The notes beneath the pieces were generated by a model that worked only from the letters and a program-made list of their open reading frames with translations, was not told the origin of the DNA and ran no database searches. A stretch of DNA of 64,000 nt. It comes from Kudoa neothunni (taxonomy: Eukaryota; Cnidaria). The DNA lies in the NCBI GenBank assembly GCA_964304625.1, contig OZ199838.1:12896001-12960000 (forward strand), read 5' to 3'. Positions 35,418-48,059 of the stretch are shown here, one piece after another. The position numbers and the translations under genes were made by a program. The number at the start of each line of letters is the position of its first letter. The first letter of the stretch is position 1.

Positions 35418-37484
35418 CAGGGGTCCCGAACTTTATTTTCGTCGACCCCCTTTCAGAGATTTTATTAACAACATTAGAGTATATTCATTTTTTTGACTAG
35501 AACAGTTAAAAATATGTGCAATATATTCCATTAATATTCTCTTTTAAATATATAATAAAATGTAACATTATATTAACTCCAAACAAACTTTTATTAACGA
35601 TGTAATATCAAAATATATCAGAAAAGTTGTTGATATTTGTAGATTTATGCAGATATTTTTAATCATGTCATGGAAAAAAACAACTACGTTAGAAAATTTA
35701 CCAAAATTGATCTATTTTCATCATAAATCGTATTCAATTGACTTACAAAGTTAGGTCGTTTGTGTATGATTATAGTTACATACTTTTGTACATATATAAA
35801 TACAACGACAGATTTTAAGATTACATTACACACATATAGAAAAGTTAATATTTATTCATGGCTGTCTCTATCAGTTAATAAGAATATCTTTATCTTTACC
35901 CTAAGATTATGTTCCTTAGCTTGAGGTCGCTTGAGGAGTTTTTGAAGCGTCCGCAAGGGTTCAAACATCATTTTCAGATTATTATATTTATTTTAGTAGC
36001 TTTTGTAATAACGATTCAAATCAATTTTAGAAATTAGACTTACTCTTCTTCGTCAATTATAAACTTAATATAAACTATCGTTATTGTTTTATAAACTGTT
36101 AACAACAATCAATACTGCCGATCATTAATATTTAAGAAAAATAAAGCCAATGTATTCACTAGTTTTTATGAGCTACAAAGTATCTCTACATAAATGAAAA
36201 ATATTGAATTATATATTTACGAAAGGTGGCGTTTGATTTTAACTTAAAAATAAAAAACAAATGTCATGTGGAAATGATAATTAATGTAATTAAATAATGT
36301 AGTATGAAGTAGGAAGAAGGGAGGCATTACCTTAAGAGCCCATAAATTCAATTGAATCTCTATAACACGTCTCGACCCCCTAGAAGTTCTCATCAGCGTT
36401 GCCAACCCAAATCGAACAAATCAGAATTTTCCGCAAAAACCGAACTACTATTTAATTATATGTATAAATATTACATTAATTTATAATGAACTCAGAAACT
36501 TCAAACTTATGACATCATTTGGTCGATTTACTGAAAAATTTCCTCATTCGAACAAGATTATCTAATGTAGAGCACAACATTCTATTCCTTCTGATGTTTT
36601 CGATAATTCTAGAAGAGAAAATGCTCTTTCCGGAGAAGCGTTAATCAGAGCTAGAGGAATTAAAGATGTGCTGTATTTTCCGGTAGAATTAAAATATATT
36701 TGCCGATAAACAATGGCCAAAAAGGCGATTGTTAATAATTTAATAAAACAAACGTTGTTTTTGAGCCTATTCAACTCCTTTAATTTCAAACAATTGTATT
36801 ACGGTATTTTTTTCGATTTTTGAATAACACATAACAACTATATCTAGATTAGGTTTTATTTTTATGTGCAACCATTCATTCATCAAAATTAAGAAAAATT
36901 AGTCAGGTAGACAGTATTAGTTAAATTTCAATTTGTTTAGTTAATACATAAAATTATAATATTTTGAAAATTGATAACTAACACTCGTAATGATAACTTA
37001 GCATTGGATATCACCAACATCAGGGTCTTTTTTTAAATTCAAGCATTCAGAATTCAAACACAAAAATCTCTCCATAATAATTCCAAAATGGTACATGGTC
37101 ACGATAAAAGTGTCTTGTCGCTAATAATGGTAAAAAAAGCAAAAATATTCGTCTTAACAGGAGCATAACATTTAAAAATGTGTTCATTTTGATAAATTTT
37201 TGGCATGTTTGTTAAGCTCAATGTTTGTATTACGTAGGATTTAAGAATTATTAAAATTTCCAATTGTATCTTGCGTTTGGTGAACATCTATTGCAGACAT
37301 TTTAAGTTGAAATAAAGCATTGGTCCAAGTATAAAATTATCAACTCGAAGATTTTTCGTGAATTTGCAATAACTCCTTATCTTTGAAATATTGTTTTGCG
37401 ATTATTGAGTATTTCGAAGAACAAGAGTAAAAATTGGACACGGTTGGCAAAACTGGTTCTTATCGACCACTTTGGAGACCCCTG
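35418..37484. mobile_element. hAT element, family B, interrupted by a family A hAT
   Basis: Inverted ends CAGGGGTCCCGAAC (left) and the complement of CAGGGGTCTCCAAA (right), with a perfect 8-base target duplication ATCTAAAT at 35410-35417 and 37485-37492. It begins 11 bases past the right end of the pogo/Tigger-like element. Removing the inserted family A copy leaves about 1.0 kb without a recognisable transposase, so it is a non-autonomous or internally deleted hAT. Confidence 0.85.
36394..37455 (-). mobile_element. hAT DNA transposon, family A, copy 2 (deleted)
   Basis: Ends CAGCGTTGCCAACCCAAATCG and the complement of CAGTTTTGCCAACCG match the element at 11695-13791. The 8-base target duplications GTTCTCAT (36386-36393) and GTTCTTAT (37456-37463) differ at one base. 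Minus-strand remnants include the hAT C-terminal block (36789-36562, LIPLALINASPERAFSLL) and a piece with NMPKIYQNEHIF that mirrors NLPKIYENKYVF in copy 1. At 1.06 kb it is about half the length of copy 1. It sits inside hAT family B. Confidence 0.85.
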
Positions 37485-37593
37485 ATCTAAATAAATGATA
37501 GGAAGACATTTACGAGACTTTTCAGAATGTACAATATTCAAAATATTTTTCTAATTATTATTTACAGTTCTAAAGTTTTGAGACAATTTAAAA

Positions 37594-37791
37594 ATGTCGA
37601 TTGTAGAGAATATAAAATTACCAACGGATTACACCGTTTCAAAAACAGGATTAACATTCGCTTATATCAAGGTGATAATTAATTGAAGTTAAATTCCATC
37701 TTTTATACTAAATTATTATTTAATTAAACTATGTCATTAATTTATACAGATTTGCCGCGTTTATGTGTACGAAAACGTTTGTTGGAATTAG
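37594..37791 (+). CDS. Possible small two-exon gene, unrecognised
   Basis: An ATG at 37594 opens 26 codons (MSIVENIKLPTDYTVSKTGL...) ending at a GT donor (37672). A 78-bp intron ends in TTTATACAG, and 14 more codons (ICRVYVYENVCWN) run to a stop. The first exon has normal protein composition and good splice signals, but the product is only 39 residues and matches no family I know. It could also be a fragment of a longer gene with other exons, or chance. Confidence 0.25.
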
Positions 37792-38262
37792 CGTATTGAT
37801 TTTTATTTCAATACAAGGGAGATTAATCCGAATGATACTAATTAATTGTCGTAAGTTCTTACCTAACTATATAGAATTAATTATATTTATGATTACCGTC
37901 GAATATTTTTAATTTCACATATCACAATCTTAAATAGTGTGATATTTAACCAAATTTTTAATTCATTTCTTTCTTTTGGGAGTTAACACGATTTTTTAAA
38001 AATATTTTTCAAAGCATAATATTCTTAATCCCGAACTATGCAATGAAGTGGAAGTTAGTAATTCTAATAAATATCATTATGAAATTCAAGAAATATTTTT
38101 ATAACGAATAATTCTAAGCGCCTTAAAATGAATTTTGTTGATATCTTTAGTTGCATAGAGATTAAAGCAAAATATTATTCACAAAAATTTTAAAACTATT
38201 TAAAACCGGAATATATCAATCTTAGATCGTAAGGCTACTTTTTCTTTATATTCTCCTTAGAT

Positions 38263-38836
38263 CAGTGGTTCTCAAAATGAGTTCCACGAAAAAGGGACAG
38301 GGTTTCCACAAAGCTACAGTGAAGATCAACATTTAATCATAACATAAGAAATTGGTATAGATCTTGTCTTATGACTCCAGTGAATTTTCACTGCTGGATA
38401 AAGCTAACTGCATTGGTGACAGCTGGCTTTTGTTGTTTAGTTACGTACAAACGCACTTTCAAGAAGATTGTGCTGCTTTGCTCTTATCATCATTATTTCT
38501 TCTATTAAACAAATTATTTTGGCTATTTTAAATTCCTACAATTGATCGGCGGTTAAAAAGAATAAGTAAAACATCAGCTAAAAGAGACGCAGAAATTGGT
38601 GAACATACAAATGTACGATCTGCAAGCACTATTTCCAAAAACACGGAATATTTTCCAATATATCGTGTGTGTTTAATAATTTCGTTATTATATGTATTTG
38701 CTTTTCCAATCTCGACAAATGTGTTATAAATAAAATATTTTTTTATAATAAATATTAACCCATTAAGATTAGTTCAACAAACCTTAATGGGTTAAATTAG
38801 ATGAGTTCCACTGCAAAAAAGGTTTGAGAACTGCTG
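38263..38836. mobile_element. Short non-autonomous hAT element
   Basis: 574 bp between CAGTGGTTCTCAAA and the complement of CAGCAGTTCTCAAACC. Target duplications CCTTAGAT (38255-38262) and CCTTAAAT (38837-38844) differ at one base. No transposase. The TIR type (CAG-x-x-GTTCTCAA) is that of the Charlie/SPIN branch of hAT. Confidence 0.8.
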
Positions 38837-38844
38837 CCTTAAAT

Positions 38845-39331
38845 AACCAATTTATTAAATCGTAGATGGATAATAATGATAAAAATTCCTACATTTACTA
38901 TTTTAAATCTATACACACTCAGTATACGCTAGCTTTCTTTTATTATTATGTATTAGGTTGTGAGTTCAAACAAAGTTACGCAACGCGGCCAATTAAAACA
39001 CTTTTTTTGTATTTAGAGATAATTGAAACCTAATAAGTATATATTCAAATAAAATCTATTCTTGATAATTTTCGCCTTCAGGAATATATAATATATTAAT
39101 AGGTAATCAAAACCGAAAAGACCTGAGTCTTGGAGATCTGGACAAATTATACTCCTTATTTTCTCTCTCATTATTGTAGATTTAAATCATTAATGCGTAC
39201 AATTACAAGTCCCTTATTTACAAATTCTATCTTAACTATTATAATATCAATAAGCTGTCTAAAATATTTTCGAAGCAAACACACTATTTGAAAAGATCAT
39301 TCCAAATTTATCAAGCAATAATTATAATGGT
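38845..39331. other. Intergenic DNA
   Basis: 487 bp, AT-rich, next to the 3' end of the CIP4/TOCA-like gene. No feature recognised. Confidence 0.45.
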
Positions 39332-41697
39332 TTATTGGATATAGTTGGTTGGTACAAAACCTTCCACAGTTTCATCACCTTCTTTAGAAACAAGGGTCCA
39401 TCCTGACCCGTCGTCCTCTCCTAATACAATAATTTTTTCACCCGCTGAAACACTTACTTCACCTTTTTGGTTCCCTAGAATCACATTAACGTTGTCACTT
39501 TTTTCATGTCATACCAACAAAGTCGAATTGGACAACTTTTGAAATTTTGGTGTCGATTGTAGGGATTGATTCTGGTTGCGGCGGTTTTTCTATGGGAATT
39601 TCCCGCTTTGCAACTTCATCTATACTATTTTTGTTGCTACCTAGCAATAATAGGCAGACATATCTTGAAAAAATAATATACTTTTAACCGACTCGGAAAT
39701 AACTACATTAGCATTTTTTACAATTTCAACCTTAGATTCATCGACGGGACTTGAATTGTTGGGGGCTGCATCAGGTTCTGCTTCTGGAGTTGGTTTGAAA
39801 CTTTCATCATCTGAACTGAACTGAAGATCTGAAATTTTAAAAAAATGTAAATTAATCACGCATATAAAGATTTTCACATTGTCCAGGGGATTGTTCAGTC
39901 CTAGGTTGGGAATCTTTTAATTCAGCAATTTTTTCCTTTAAACAACAGTAAAAATGATATATCTTAAATTAATAGGTTACCTCGCAGAATTTTACTTGTT
40001 CTTCAAATAGCTCAATTTCTGATAACGAGCTCATCATTTGTTCTTGAAGATTTTCGGAGAATCCTCCGAATTTGGAGCAACTCGAAACCATTTTCTCTAG
40101 CGCTTCCCTTAAAAGTATGTTTATGTGACTAGGGAATGAAATATTAGCCGATTTACTTTTTCCTAATAGCTGCATCTAGCTTGTTTCGATTTACTTCTAA
40201 TAGTTTGACAGTTTGTCTGTAGGATTGTGTTTTGGTTCTTGCATTAAAGGATTGACTGTGGCTCACGATAGCATCGTCTGTACCAATGCTTTTTCCCTTC
40301 TACACAACAAGAGTTAAAAAAATTAAATCCAATAAATTTCCCGCGAAAAGAAGGCGTCAAATTTAAATCGTGGATTAGCAATTACCACTTCATAGTTTTC
40401 ATGATCGAATCGACCAACTTCATTTAATGAAGGGTTGTCTATTCTGTCTTGTTTCGGTATAGGAAGATCGCTTTTGTATTTTTCTTGAAAGTTGAGTACG
40501 TCCTAAACAAAGAAATCGAACCAAGAAATGATCTAGATGCGAGTACTCCAGCAACATCCACAACAGAATAATCGATGGTACAATCACCGATAGTGGCGTT
40601 AATATCGGTATTGTTTTTACCGAGAATCTCTAGAAATTTATCTAAACCATTAGCAACTGCATCTGATTTCGAAAGCTCAGCTTGTTGTATTGCCTATAAA
40701 TAGATAAGTCGACCTTTATACACCAAAACCAGGTACATACATTGAGATTATCGTAGAGAATATTTTGATAATACTCTGCACTTAGTTCGATCAATTTATG
40801 GCGATATTTCTCAAATACAGCGGTAGCTTTTTCGACCGATTTCGATTTGTCTTTAAGTTCACTTTGCATTCTTTTGTATTTTTGTACGTCCTTTTTGTCG
40901 ACCAAGTCAAGTTGTTTGTTGAGTGTGTCTCTTTCTAATTTTTTTGACAAAACATGCTTCCTTGCCTAAACAAGTTTCGTTTAACATTGAACTAACAACA
41001 ATTAGTAATAAAATCTGGTTGGAGTGTTGAAATTAATATTCAATGCGAAATAAACACAACATAGAAGTGTGTTATCACACAATCATTTTAATCACATAAT
41101 CAATAATACATACAGCTTCTGTGGACGTTTTTACATTTTGTACGTTCTTTCTATGTTTTTGAATCTCAGAGATTTTCTAAACAGCTCAACACATCTACTC
41201 AATGCAACATTCCAAATACTTTTTTCTCCTCCATTTCACATTCATTTATATTTTTAGAGACATCAATAAGTATATTTAAAACTCCTTCGTAAAAATCTGC
41301 ATGAAATTTGCTGATATCTTCAAAATAATTGACCATTTTTGTGGTGTATTCGGCGATAGAGCTAAATTTTGGACAAACATGTTTTACAGTCTCATTAATA
41401 ATCGGTTGTATGTTGTGAGCCACAAACCACAATCACCTTACCTGCTATCCACACCATTTTTGCATCTCTTATTCAGTGTATCCAGGGTGGTCTTGTTCAA
41501 TTTTTGTATGCTTTTGTGATATACATTGGAACACTTACCTATTTCTTTCAAATAGTTGGTCAACAAGGCAAATAATTCATTTTGTTCATTAAGATATCTG
41601 GCCACATCGTCAACGTTGTCCTATCACATTAGAAGTTGGAAATTACAAGATGTATTCTAAAAACAAAAATAACCCAAAGCTTTCCTCCCCAATCCAT
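39332..41697 (-). CDS. CIP4/TOCA-1/FBP17-like F-BAR, HR1 and SH3 protein
   Basis: Minus-strand multi-exon gene. The start MDWGGKLWDNVDDVARYL matches the F-BAR opening MDWG-x-x-LWD of CIP4/FBP17. The F-BAR continues in exons with EYTTKMVNYFEDISKFHADFYE and KSVEKATAVFEKYRHKL, ending near LNFQEKYKSDLPIP. An HR1-like coiled coil follows: SYRQTVKLLEVNRNKLDAAI and REALEKMVSSCSKFGGF, ending FEEQVKFCEEKIAELKDSQPR. A short linker leads to a C-terminal SH3 domain ending DGSGWTLVSKEGDETVEGF and VPTNYIQ-stop, as in FBP17 (DGWTRI...GYVPTSYVE). Family role: the F-BAR bends membrane, HR1 binds Cdc42-GTP, and SH3 recruits N-WASP and dynamin to drive actin at endocytic sites. Exon edges in the first half are uncertain. 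Assignment to the CIP4/TOCA branch is by motif reading. Confidence 0.82.
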
Positions 41698-44600
41698 CTT
41701 TTATATCGATATATTTCAAACAAGAAAACACGTCGATTGGATCCCAATGTGATAATTCACCACTAATAGGATAAGACCGAAGATACATAAAGTTATACCG
41801 GTTAACCCTCCATCAACACTTTTGTTAGATATTTATTCATATTAATTGTTTGGGTTAATTTGTGATGTTTGATTTTTTTCCATTATTAAATTGTCTACCA
41901 TCAGTAAATACACGATAATTGACAGCTACAGCGGCATTGATCCCTATCTATTATAATCCCTATAGATGGTTTTTACTGAAAGATTAAATGATAATTGTTT
42001 ACGTCTTGTATAAAGTTTAATAAAGTACTAAGGATAAACAAATTACAATAAACATTTATGTTTTATATCTTTCATATGTATTGTTATTTACATATTATTA
42101 TACCTTAATATCGAACATATTTCAGCCCGACTAATGATCGACGATCTCATTATACAAAATTATGAATTTTTTGTATATCAACTCTGAGCTGGTTTCAGCT
42201 TGTGCCAATTTTCAGTCAACAATGAATGAATGTCGGCATTCATTGTAATAACAAACTAGTTAGTAATGGAGATTTCAACCCATTATTTTACCTTTAAATA
42301 ATCAAAAACGAAACTTAACAAATTAAGTATTTTCTAAATATATTTTATTCGAGATTTTTTTACGACAAATAAGCTTTTTATTTTGTAATTGAGACCTAAC
42401 ACTCTCTTGTATACAAACAACCATTCAATTATATTTCTAACAAAATAATGACGCACAGGGGGCTTAACGGATTCACCACACCTAATATTGCTATTACATC
42501 TTTACATCTTTATGTGGCGTGGAAATAATATTTTGGATTAACTTAAACTAATTTTGTACGAATTTTCATTATTCTAATCGCAGATTAACTGATAAAGTAC
42601 CGAATTTTTTTAATGTAGAATTCTTTTAACTTAACCGGATTGCATAATATTTAATCTAAAAATATTCAATGCATAAACACTCTGTGTACTCAAACACATC
42701 TTATATCACGAACGACAATCCAACATATCATGACAACTAATCCAGATTTTGAATTTTAATCTCTTTAGATAAAATCATACAAAATCAGATTTCGTTGCAA
42801 CTGAGCGTATTTATTGACTCAACTCTGCTAAGTTATGCATTGCGATCCAACATTATCCCGATAAACTAGATCAGGAGATTAGTTTATTGAATATGCGCCT
42901 AATTTGATAGGCTCCTTTAACAGCTTTTCATTCCGATTTTAAATGAAGGTTCTTATTCAAACCCTCCCTACTTATTGTGAAATAAATGGGATGGATCACT
43001 TAAAAACAATAAAGTCTAAACAAGCTACTGGATAAAATTATGCCAGGATTCGAATAAGTTTCCTGTTGAATCCAAATAGCTTTATTTAATTGAGCGTCTA
43101 ATTTTCCGTTAAATTAATAAAGTTTGGTAAACACTTTTGAAGTTACCTGTTTTTTAATTTTTGTAAAATAAATAAGACAACTAACCAAAAAGAGATAAAG
43201 ATGCGTGGATCAGCTTGGTTTAATCCATTGAGGTTTTCATTAACAGAAAATTTAAAATACCCATATTATATTAGAAACCAATGTAAAAACAGTTTTATAA
43301 TAAAGAATTAATAATAAATAAAATAAATACATTAATAATACGATCGAAACTTTTGTTCATGGATAAAAAAAGACAGGTTATTGGCACGGTCAAATTTAAT
43401 CCTAAACGAAATGCCCTACGCTTGCGCGATCGACATTTTTAATCTCGGCAACTTTTACTTACATAATTAAATATAATCAAAACTAACCTCACCTGAATAT
43501 TATTTACTCGGGCCAATAGCCACTTCCTAAATAAAATCTTAAAATTTTTCTAAATAGTATTGGCTCTAATAATTGATTTTATATTTTATTCTTTGTGAAC
43601 TGGTAAATTTTCGATATTGATACTCTTAATTAGGAATTGCGTATGATTAATTAAGATAACAAATCTCAGTATTATAATATTCAGGTTCGAGGTGGAGTTC
43701 CTAAATGCGTGAACGTGATATTTGTTACATAACAAACACAAATTAATTAGGACAACCATGAGAAAACCGTGGTCTTCAGAGCTCAAACTAAAAAACTTAT
43801 GTCGATATACTATCTAACCCAAAAATTAGCATAGTTACTCCATAATTTTCTTAAATTTAATTTAAATACATTTATGTTTATAATGAATTAAAAGGTTAAG
43901 ATTGCGTTTTATTTGTATTACTCTTCGTAAACACGTCCATTTTTTATAAATAACGCGAACGTGTATTAACCTAACTAATACCCTGGTTTTTATGGTTCCA
44001 AAAAGGGTAAATGTGATGCATTTCACACCCATCACGCGAAGAATCCCTAATTTGAGGGTTTTAAACATCACGAATAATGTTTTAATTATACTAAAATTAA
44101 TTTATTTTAATCTTTATAATGTCACATTTTTCGTACGAATTAGAAGCACCTAATTTGGATACGTGGTTTACCTCGAAGGTAATTTTGTAATTAACATGAG
44201 ATTGATGCTTCGAAAATATTTGAAATTATTTATATAACCAAAAACTCTCTTTACAGATATATTAAATTGAATAGGATAAGAATATGATGGCAACAAAATT
44301 CAATGACATATTTATTGGTGATGAAATTATTTATTTATTATATAGTATAAATAACTATTAATATAATATTGATTTTCATACTTCGAATATATTCTTTTCT
44401 TATAATTAATTCTACGTTTATAAGTAACACACAATCCTTGATGCATAGAGAAGGCGCTGGCTATTCTTACGACAATGAATATCTTTTTTCCTACTTTAGA
44501 TATTTCAAATTTGAATTTAAAAACATATGATTACATTTTTTTCGTATAAAATTTTTAATTTTTACAAATTAATGTTTTAGTTACCTTAGTTCGTAAGTTG

Positions 44601-45998
44601 TGACATTATTCCTCCTTTTTAACTATTTATTACGACTAACAATCAATTATTTTTCTATTTATAACGATGTATGTATATTAATGTCACTAGTTTAGAACAA
44701 TTATGATAATTAAACTTCACTTTCTTTCATCCGAATCTATTAATTCACGTGTCAATCCTACGGTCTGGTACGAATTAATCGTATGAAATGTTATCAATTT
44801 TATAAGATATATACATCATAATTTAGCAAATATTGATGATATGTTTAAAAATTTTAAATAATAGACCTAGCCGATAAAATATATTCCCCATTTCATAATG
44901 AATTCTATTTAACATTAAAATATAAATCATAATACATACCCAGGGACCTATATTTGATAATTTTTATAATCCGATAATTTTTTATCAAAAATTTGTTAAA
45001 ATATTATTTTTAATTTTTACTCGGAAGCCCAACAGTAGTTAATCTGCCGCCCTTTGGTCCTCCCACAGACTTGAGTTAGGATTGAATTGATGGGTACGCA
45101 GTGGGTTACGTGTGATTCGTAATTTGAGAAAGTGTTACAAAATTAACGTACATATAAGATTATAAAAGTTATTTATTTCCCAAAACTATTTAAAAACATT
45201 TATTTGACCGCTAAAAACATAAATAAATTAATTATGCTTTTATGGATTATTTTGTAGGAACGTGTGGTTCGAAACTTATCAGATGCTTTGAGATTTTCGT
45301 TTTCGATTGGTGGCAAAATGGGGAGCAGAAACAAAAATTGAGTTAGGACGTCAAGAGAGAAATATGAAATAATAAAGTTTTTCAAAAACTGGCGAAGGTA
45401 TAGGACGGAAGCAATATTGAAAACGACGCCAATATTAATAATTTTATAAGTGATGGTAACTGTCACAACGATGACAAGTTTCGTAAATATGACTACAGAA
45501 CACGTGGAAGTATTCTGCTCTAAATTGCCTTTCTCATTTGCCCTGATTTAAGACATTATTTGAAATATCAAGGTTGAAATAGTTATAAACATCAAACGGA
45601 TGTTGAACGAGAAATATACAATATAATTGTCAGAAAACTTAAAAATATTTCAATAACTGGGTAATTTCCCACAAAAGAATTTATCATTATACAGTCAATG
45701 ACCAGTTGTACGCATTTTTTAGAAAGAAACACAATTTGAGTAATCAAATGTACAATAAATATATAATATTTTTTTAATGTTTTTTATTAAAGAATTTGGA
45801 TCTATATCATATAATAAGATTTCAAAATTTCCAGATTGTTATTTACGTGACCGTTCGGTTTTACGTACTTTTTTCGGAACGTTTTTAAAAAAAATAGAAG
45901 ATTCTTGTTTAATGTTCGAAAGGATTAAATCAAATAATTACATGAAATAATAAAATAAGTCCACAATATTTCCTCAAAAGCAGTCAAATTTGTTACTA
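41698..45998. other. Intergenic DNA
   Basis: 4.3 kb of AT-rich sequence without a firm gene. It contains one weak small-gene candidate at 44119-44361. The left end should hold the CIP4/TOCA-like gene's promoter. Confidence 0.45.
44119..44361 (+). CDS. Possible small two-exon gene, unrecognised
   Basis: The ATG at 44119 starts 20 codons (MSHFSYELEAPNLDTWFTSK) that end at AAG-GTAATT. A 96-bp intron ending GAATAG at 44274 leads in frame to DKNMMATKFNDIFIGDEIIY and a stop, 48 residues in all. Composition of exon 1 looks coding, but the product is tiny and matches nothing I know. Confidence 0.28.
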
Positions 45999-46832
45999 CA
46001 GTCAAACCCAGTTTATTCGAAATCGGTGTATATTTTAAATGAAAAAATTTCGTCTAACCGAAGATTAAATAACCGCAATCCGAAACAACTCTTTGCTGGA
46101 ATTTTCGGATAAAGTGCTCTTCACGCATACCCATTTTATGTTAAACACGACTAAATGTAACGTTAATATAACTTTATTTGAGAAGTTTTCGGATAAGTTC
46201 ATAATTAATTTACATAAAAAACTTTAGAATTTCAAACTAATAAATTTTTATTTAAATTTAGGGAATCATTTTACAACTGGTTTGAATATAAGTTAGTCTA
46301 ACGTCGCGCAGTTAAAAAATGTCAGAAATACATGACCAAAAGCGTCCAAGAATTGTTTCAAAGCTAAGCGATAAAGCATTTATCTGTGAAATAAAATCGA
46401 GTAGTCCAAGAATGACTCTATCCGAAATATCGCATGCTTTTTACAGGGGAAAAAGATTGAAAATTGGGAAAAGCAATATTGCAGATATTCTACGCAACCC
46501 CAATAAATGGAATATGATTGAATCTTCGAATCGCATGATATCTCGGCGGTAAACATGACAAACTTGAAAAAGCCCTTTACTTGTGGATAGATCAAGTCAA
46601 TGCACAAAACGTGTGTATTAATGGGAATATTATTCTGGAAAAGGCAAAAGAATTCGCCATTAAGCTCGGAATAGAGGATATTTCCTTTTCTTCTGGATGG
46701 CTTCATCGTTTTAAGAAACGATATGAAATTTCGTCAAAATATGTTCAGGGAGAAGCCTGTTCCGTGGCCATTGAAGATGTTGAGAAATATTCTTCATTGA
46801 TTAGCAATAAGGTAACAATGTTATTAAAATGA
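45999..46832 (+). mobile_element. pogo/Tigger-like transposon, 5' half
   Basis: The left end CAGTCAAACCCAGTTTATTCG follows a TA at 45997-45998. The plus-strand transposase begins at 46319 with a CENP-B-type N-terminal DNA-binding domain (ISHAFYRGKRLKIGKSNIADILRN). After a one-base frame change near 46550 comes the second helix-turn-helix domain (HTH_Tnp_Tc5 type: KLEKALYLWIDQVNAQN, IILEKAKEFAIKLGI, FSSGWLHRFKKRYEI). The coding trace ends at 46832, before the DDE catalytic domain, and no right terminal repeat is seen, so this is a 5' fragment. The non-coding leader shares blocks with the interrupted element at 31964-35406. Confidence 0.82.
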
Positions 46833-46939
46833 ATTTAATGACTTTTTTTATTTAAAAGTGTTGGAATTATATGAAACGCGCATATATACTTCTATTTTTA
46901 GTTATAAAACATGTTGTATGGCTCTAATGGAGTTAGTAT

Positions 46940-46996
46940 TTAAAAAATATATGGCCTTTGTAGCTCTCTCTCACCAAAAAAGGTTCCCGACTCCTG
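46940..46996 (-). mobile_element. Solitary hAT-type terminal repeat
   Basis: Read on the minus strand, the segment starts CAGGAGTCGGGAACCTTTTT at 46996, which has the form of a hAT terminus. No matching opposite end was found in the region, so its partner is lost or too diverged. It may mark what removed the 3' half of the pogo element. Confidence 0.4.
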
Positions 46997-48059
46997 ATTT
47001 ATAATATTTACCCTATGTTGTGTTGCGCGCGCGCGATCATAGAAATTACGGACCGACCATCACCGCTGTATCTTTATAATGATTAAAATAAGTGACTCAA
47101 AATTAGTTACTTTTATATTTATTATGGGTTTTTGTTTGATTTATACATTTATTTACAATAACTTAACTAAATATATTATTATCATTTAATATTATATTGG
47201 GTTACTTTTTTTTTCTTCAATATATTCATCAACTTAATTTAAATAATTTTACTAAAATTAACATTTTTACATACGAATTACATTTGTAATAAAAATAACT
47301 CTTAGCTTCAATAGATATGATTTTAATTGAAACATTGGTGTAGAGATTTGTGCTGTGACTTTACCACATGGTGCAACTCGATCAATTTATCATGGTCTTA
47401 TCTTATATCTACATTCAAAGCTACAGTAGAGGAATAGATTTAGTTAATTTATATTTATAATTGCCTTTAAGGAATATCACGTTATTTTCTTAATAATTGA
47501 TGTAATCTGGTCCAAATTGGAACCCATCGGTACACGCGTCATTTCTTCGAATACCATACGGGTATGATTAATTTCTAAGAAAAGTGGGAAAAAAATTTTA
47601 AACCTATACAACAATTTATATAATTAATTTTAAAAAAATCAACTCTATAAATAACATTGTAGGTATACATACACTTAAAATTAGACGTAGCCAAGCTCTC
47701 AATAATCAGATGAAGTCCCAGCATTGGCACGTAGGCAAATGGGTTCGAATGTAAATAAAGTTACGTTATCACAATTAGCAAAAACTGTTTATTTAAATAT
47801 GCCTAAACTGCCATAAATAGAAAAATAATTTATTTTTAGTCTTAATAAATGGTTGAAAGGAGGGGATAATTCCCAAAACATACGAACTAAGATAATTAAA
47901 ACATTAATTTATAAAAATTAAAAATTTTATCGGGAAAAAATGTAATCCCACATTTTTAAATTCAGACTTGAAATGTCTAAAATAAGAAAAAAGATATTCA
48001 TTGTCGTAAGAATAGCCACTTCCTAGCTAAAACAGAAACCCCGAATACGTTAAGATTAA
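46997..48059. other. Intergenic DNA
   Basis: About 1.06 kb, AT-rich, with no recognised feature. Confidence 0.45.

Noticed and set aside
43586-44071. Two minus-strand frames of 66 and 69 codons
   Set aside because: No family resemblance and no exon partners; they overlap AT-rich spacer.
45200-45466. 88-codon minus-strand hydrophobic frame
   Set aside because: Composition explained by AT richness; no start context or homology.
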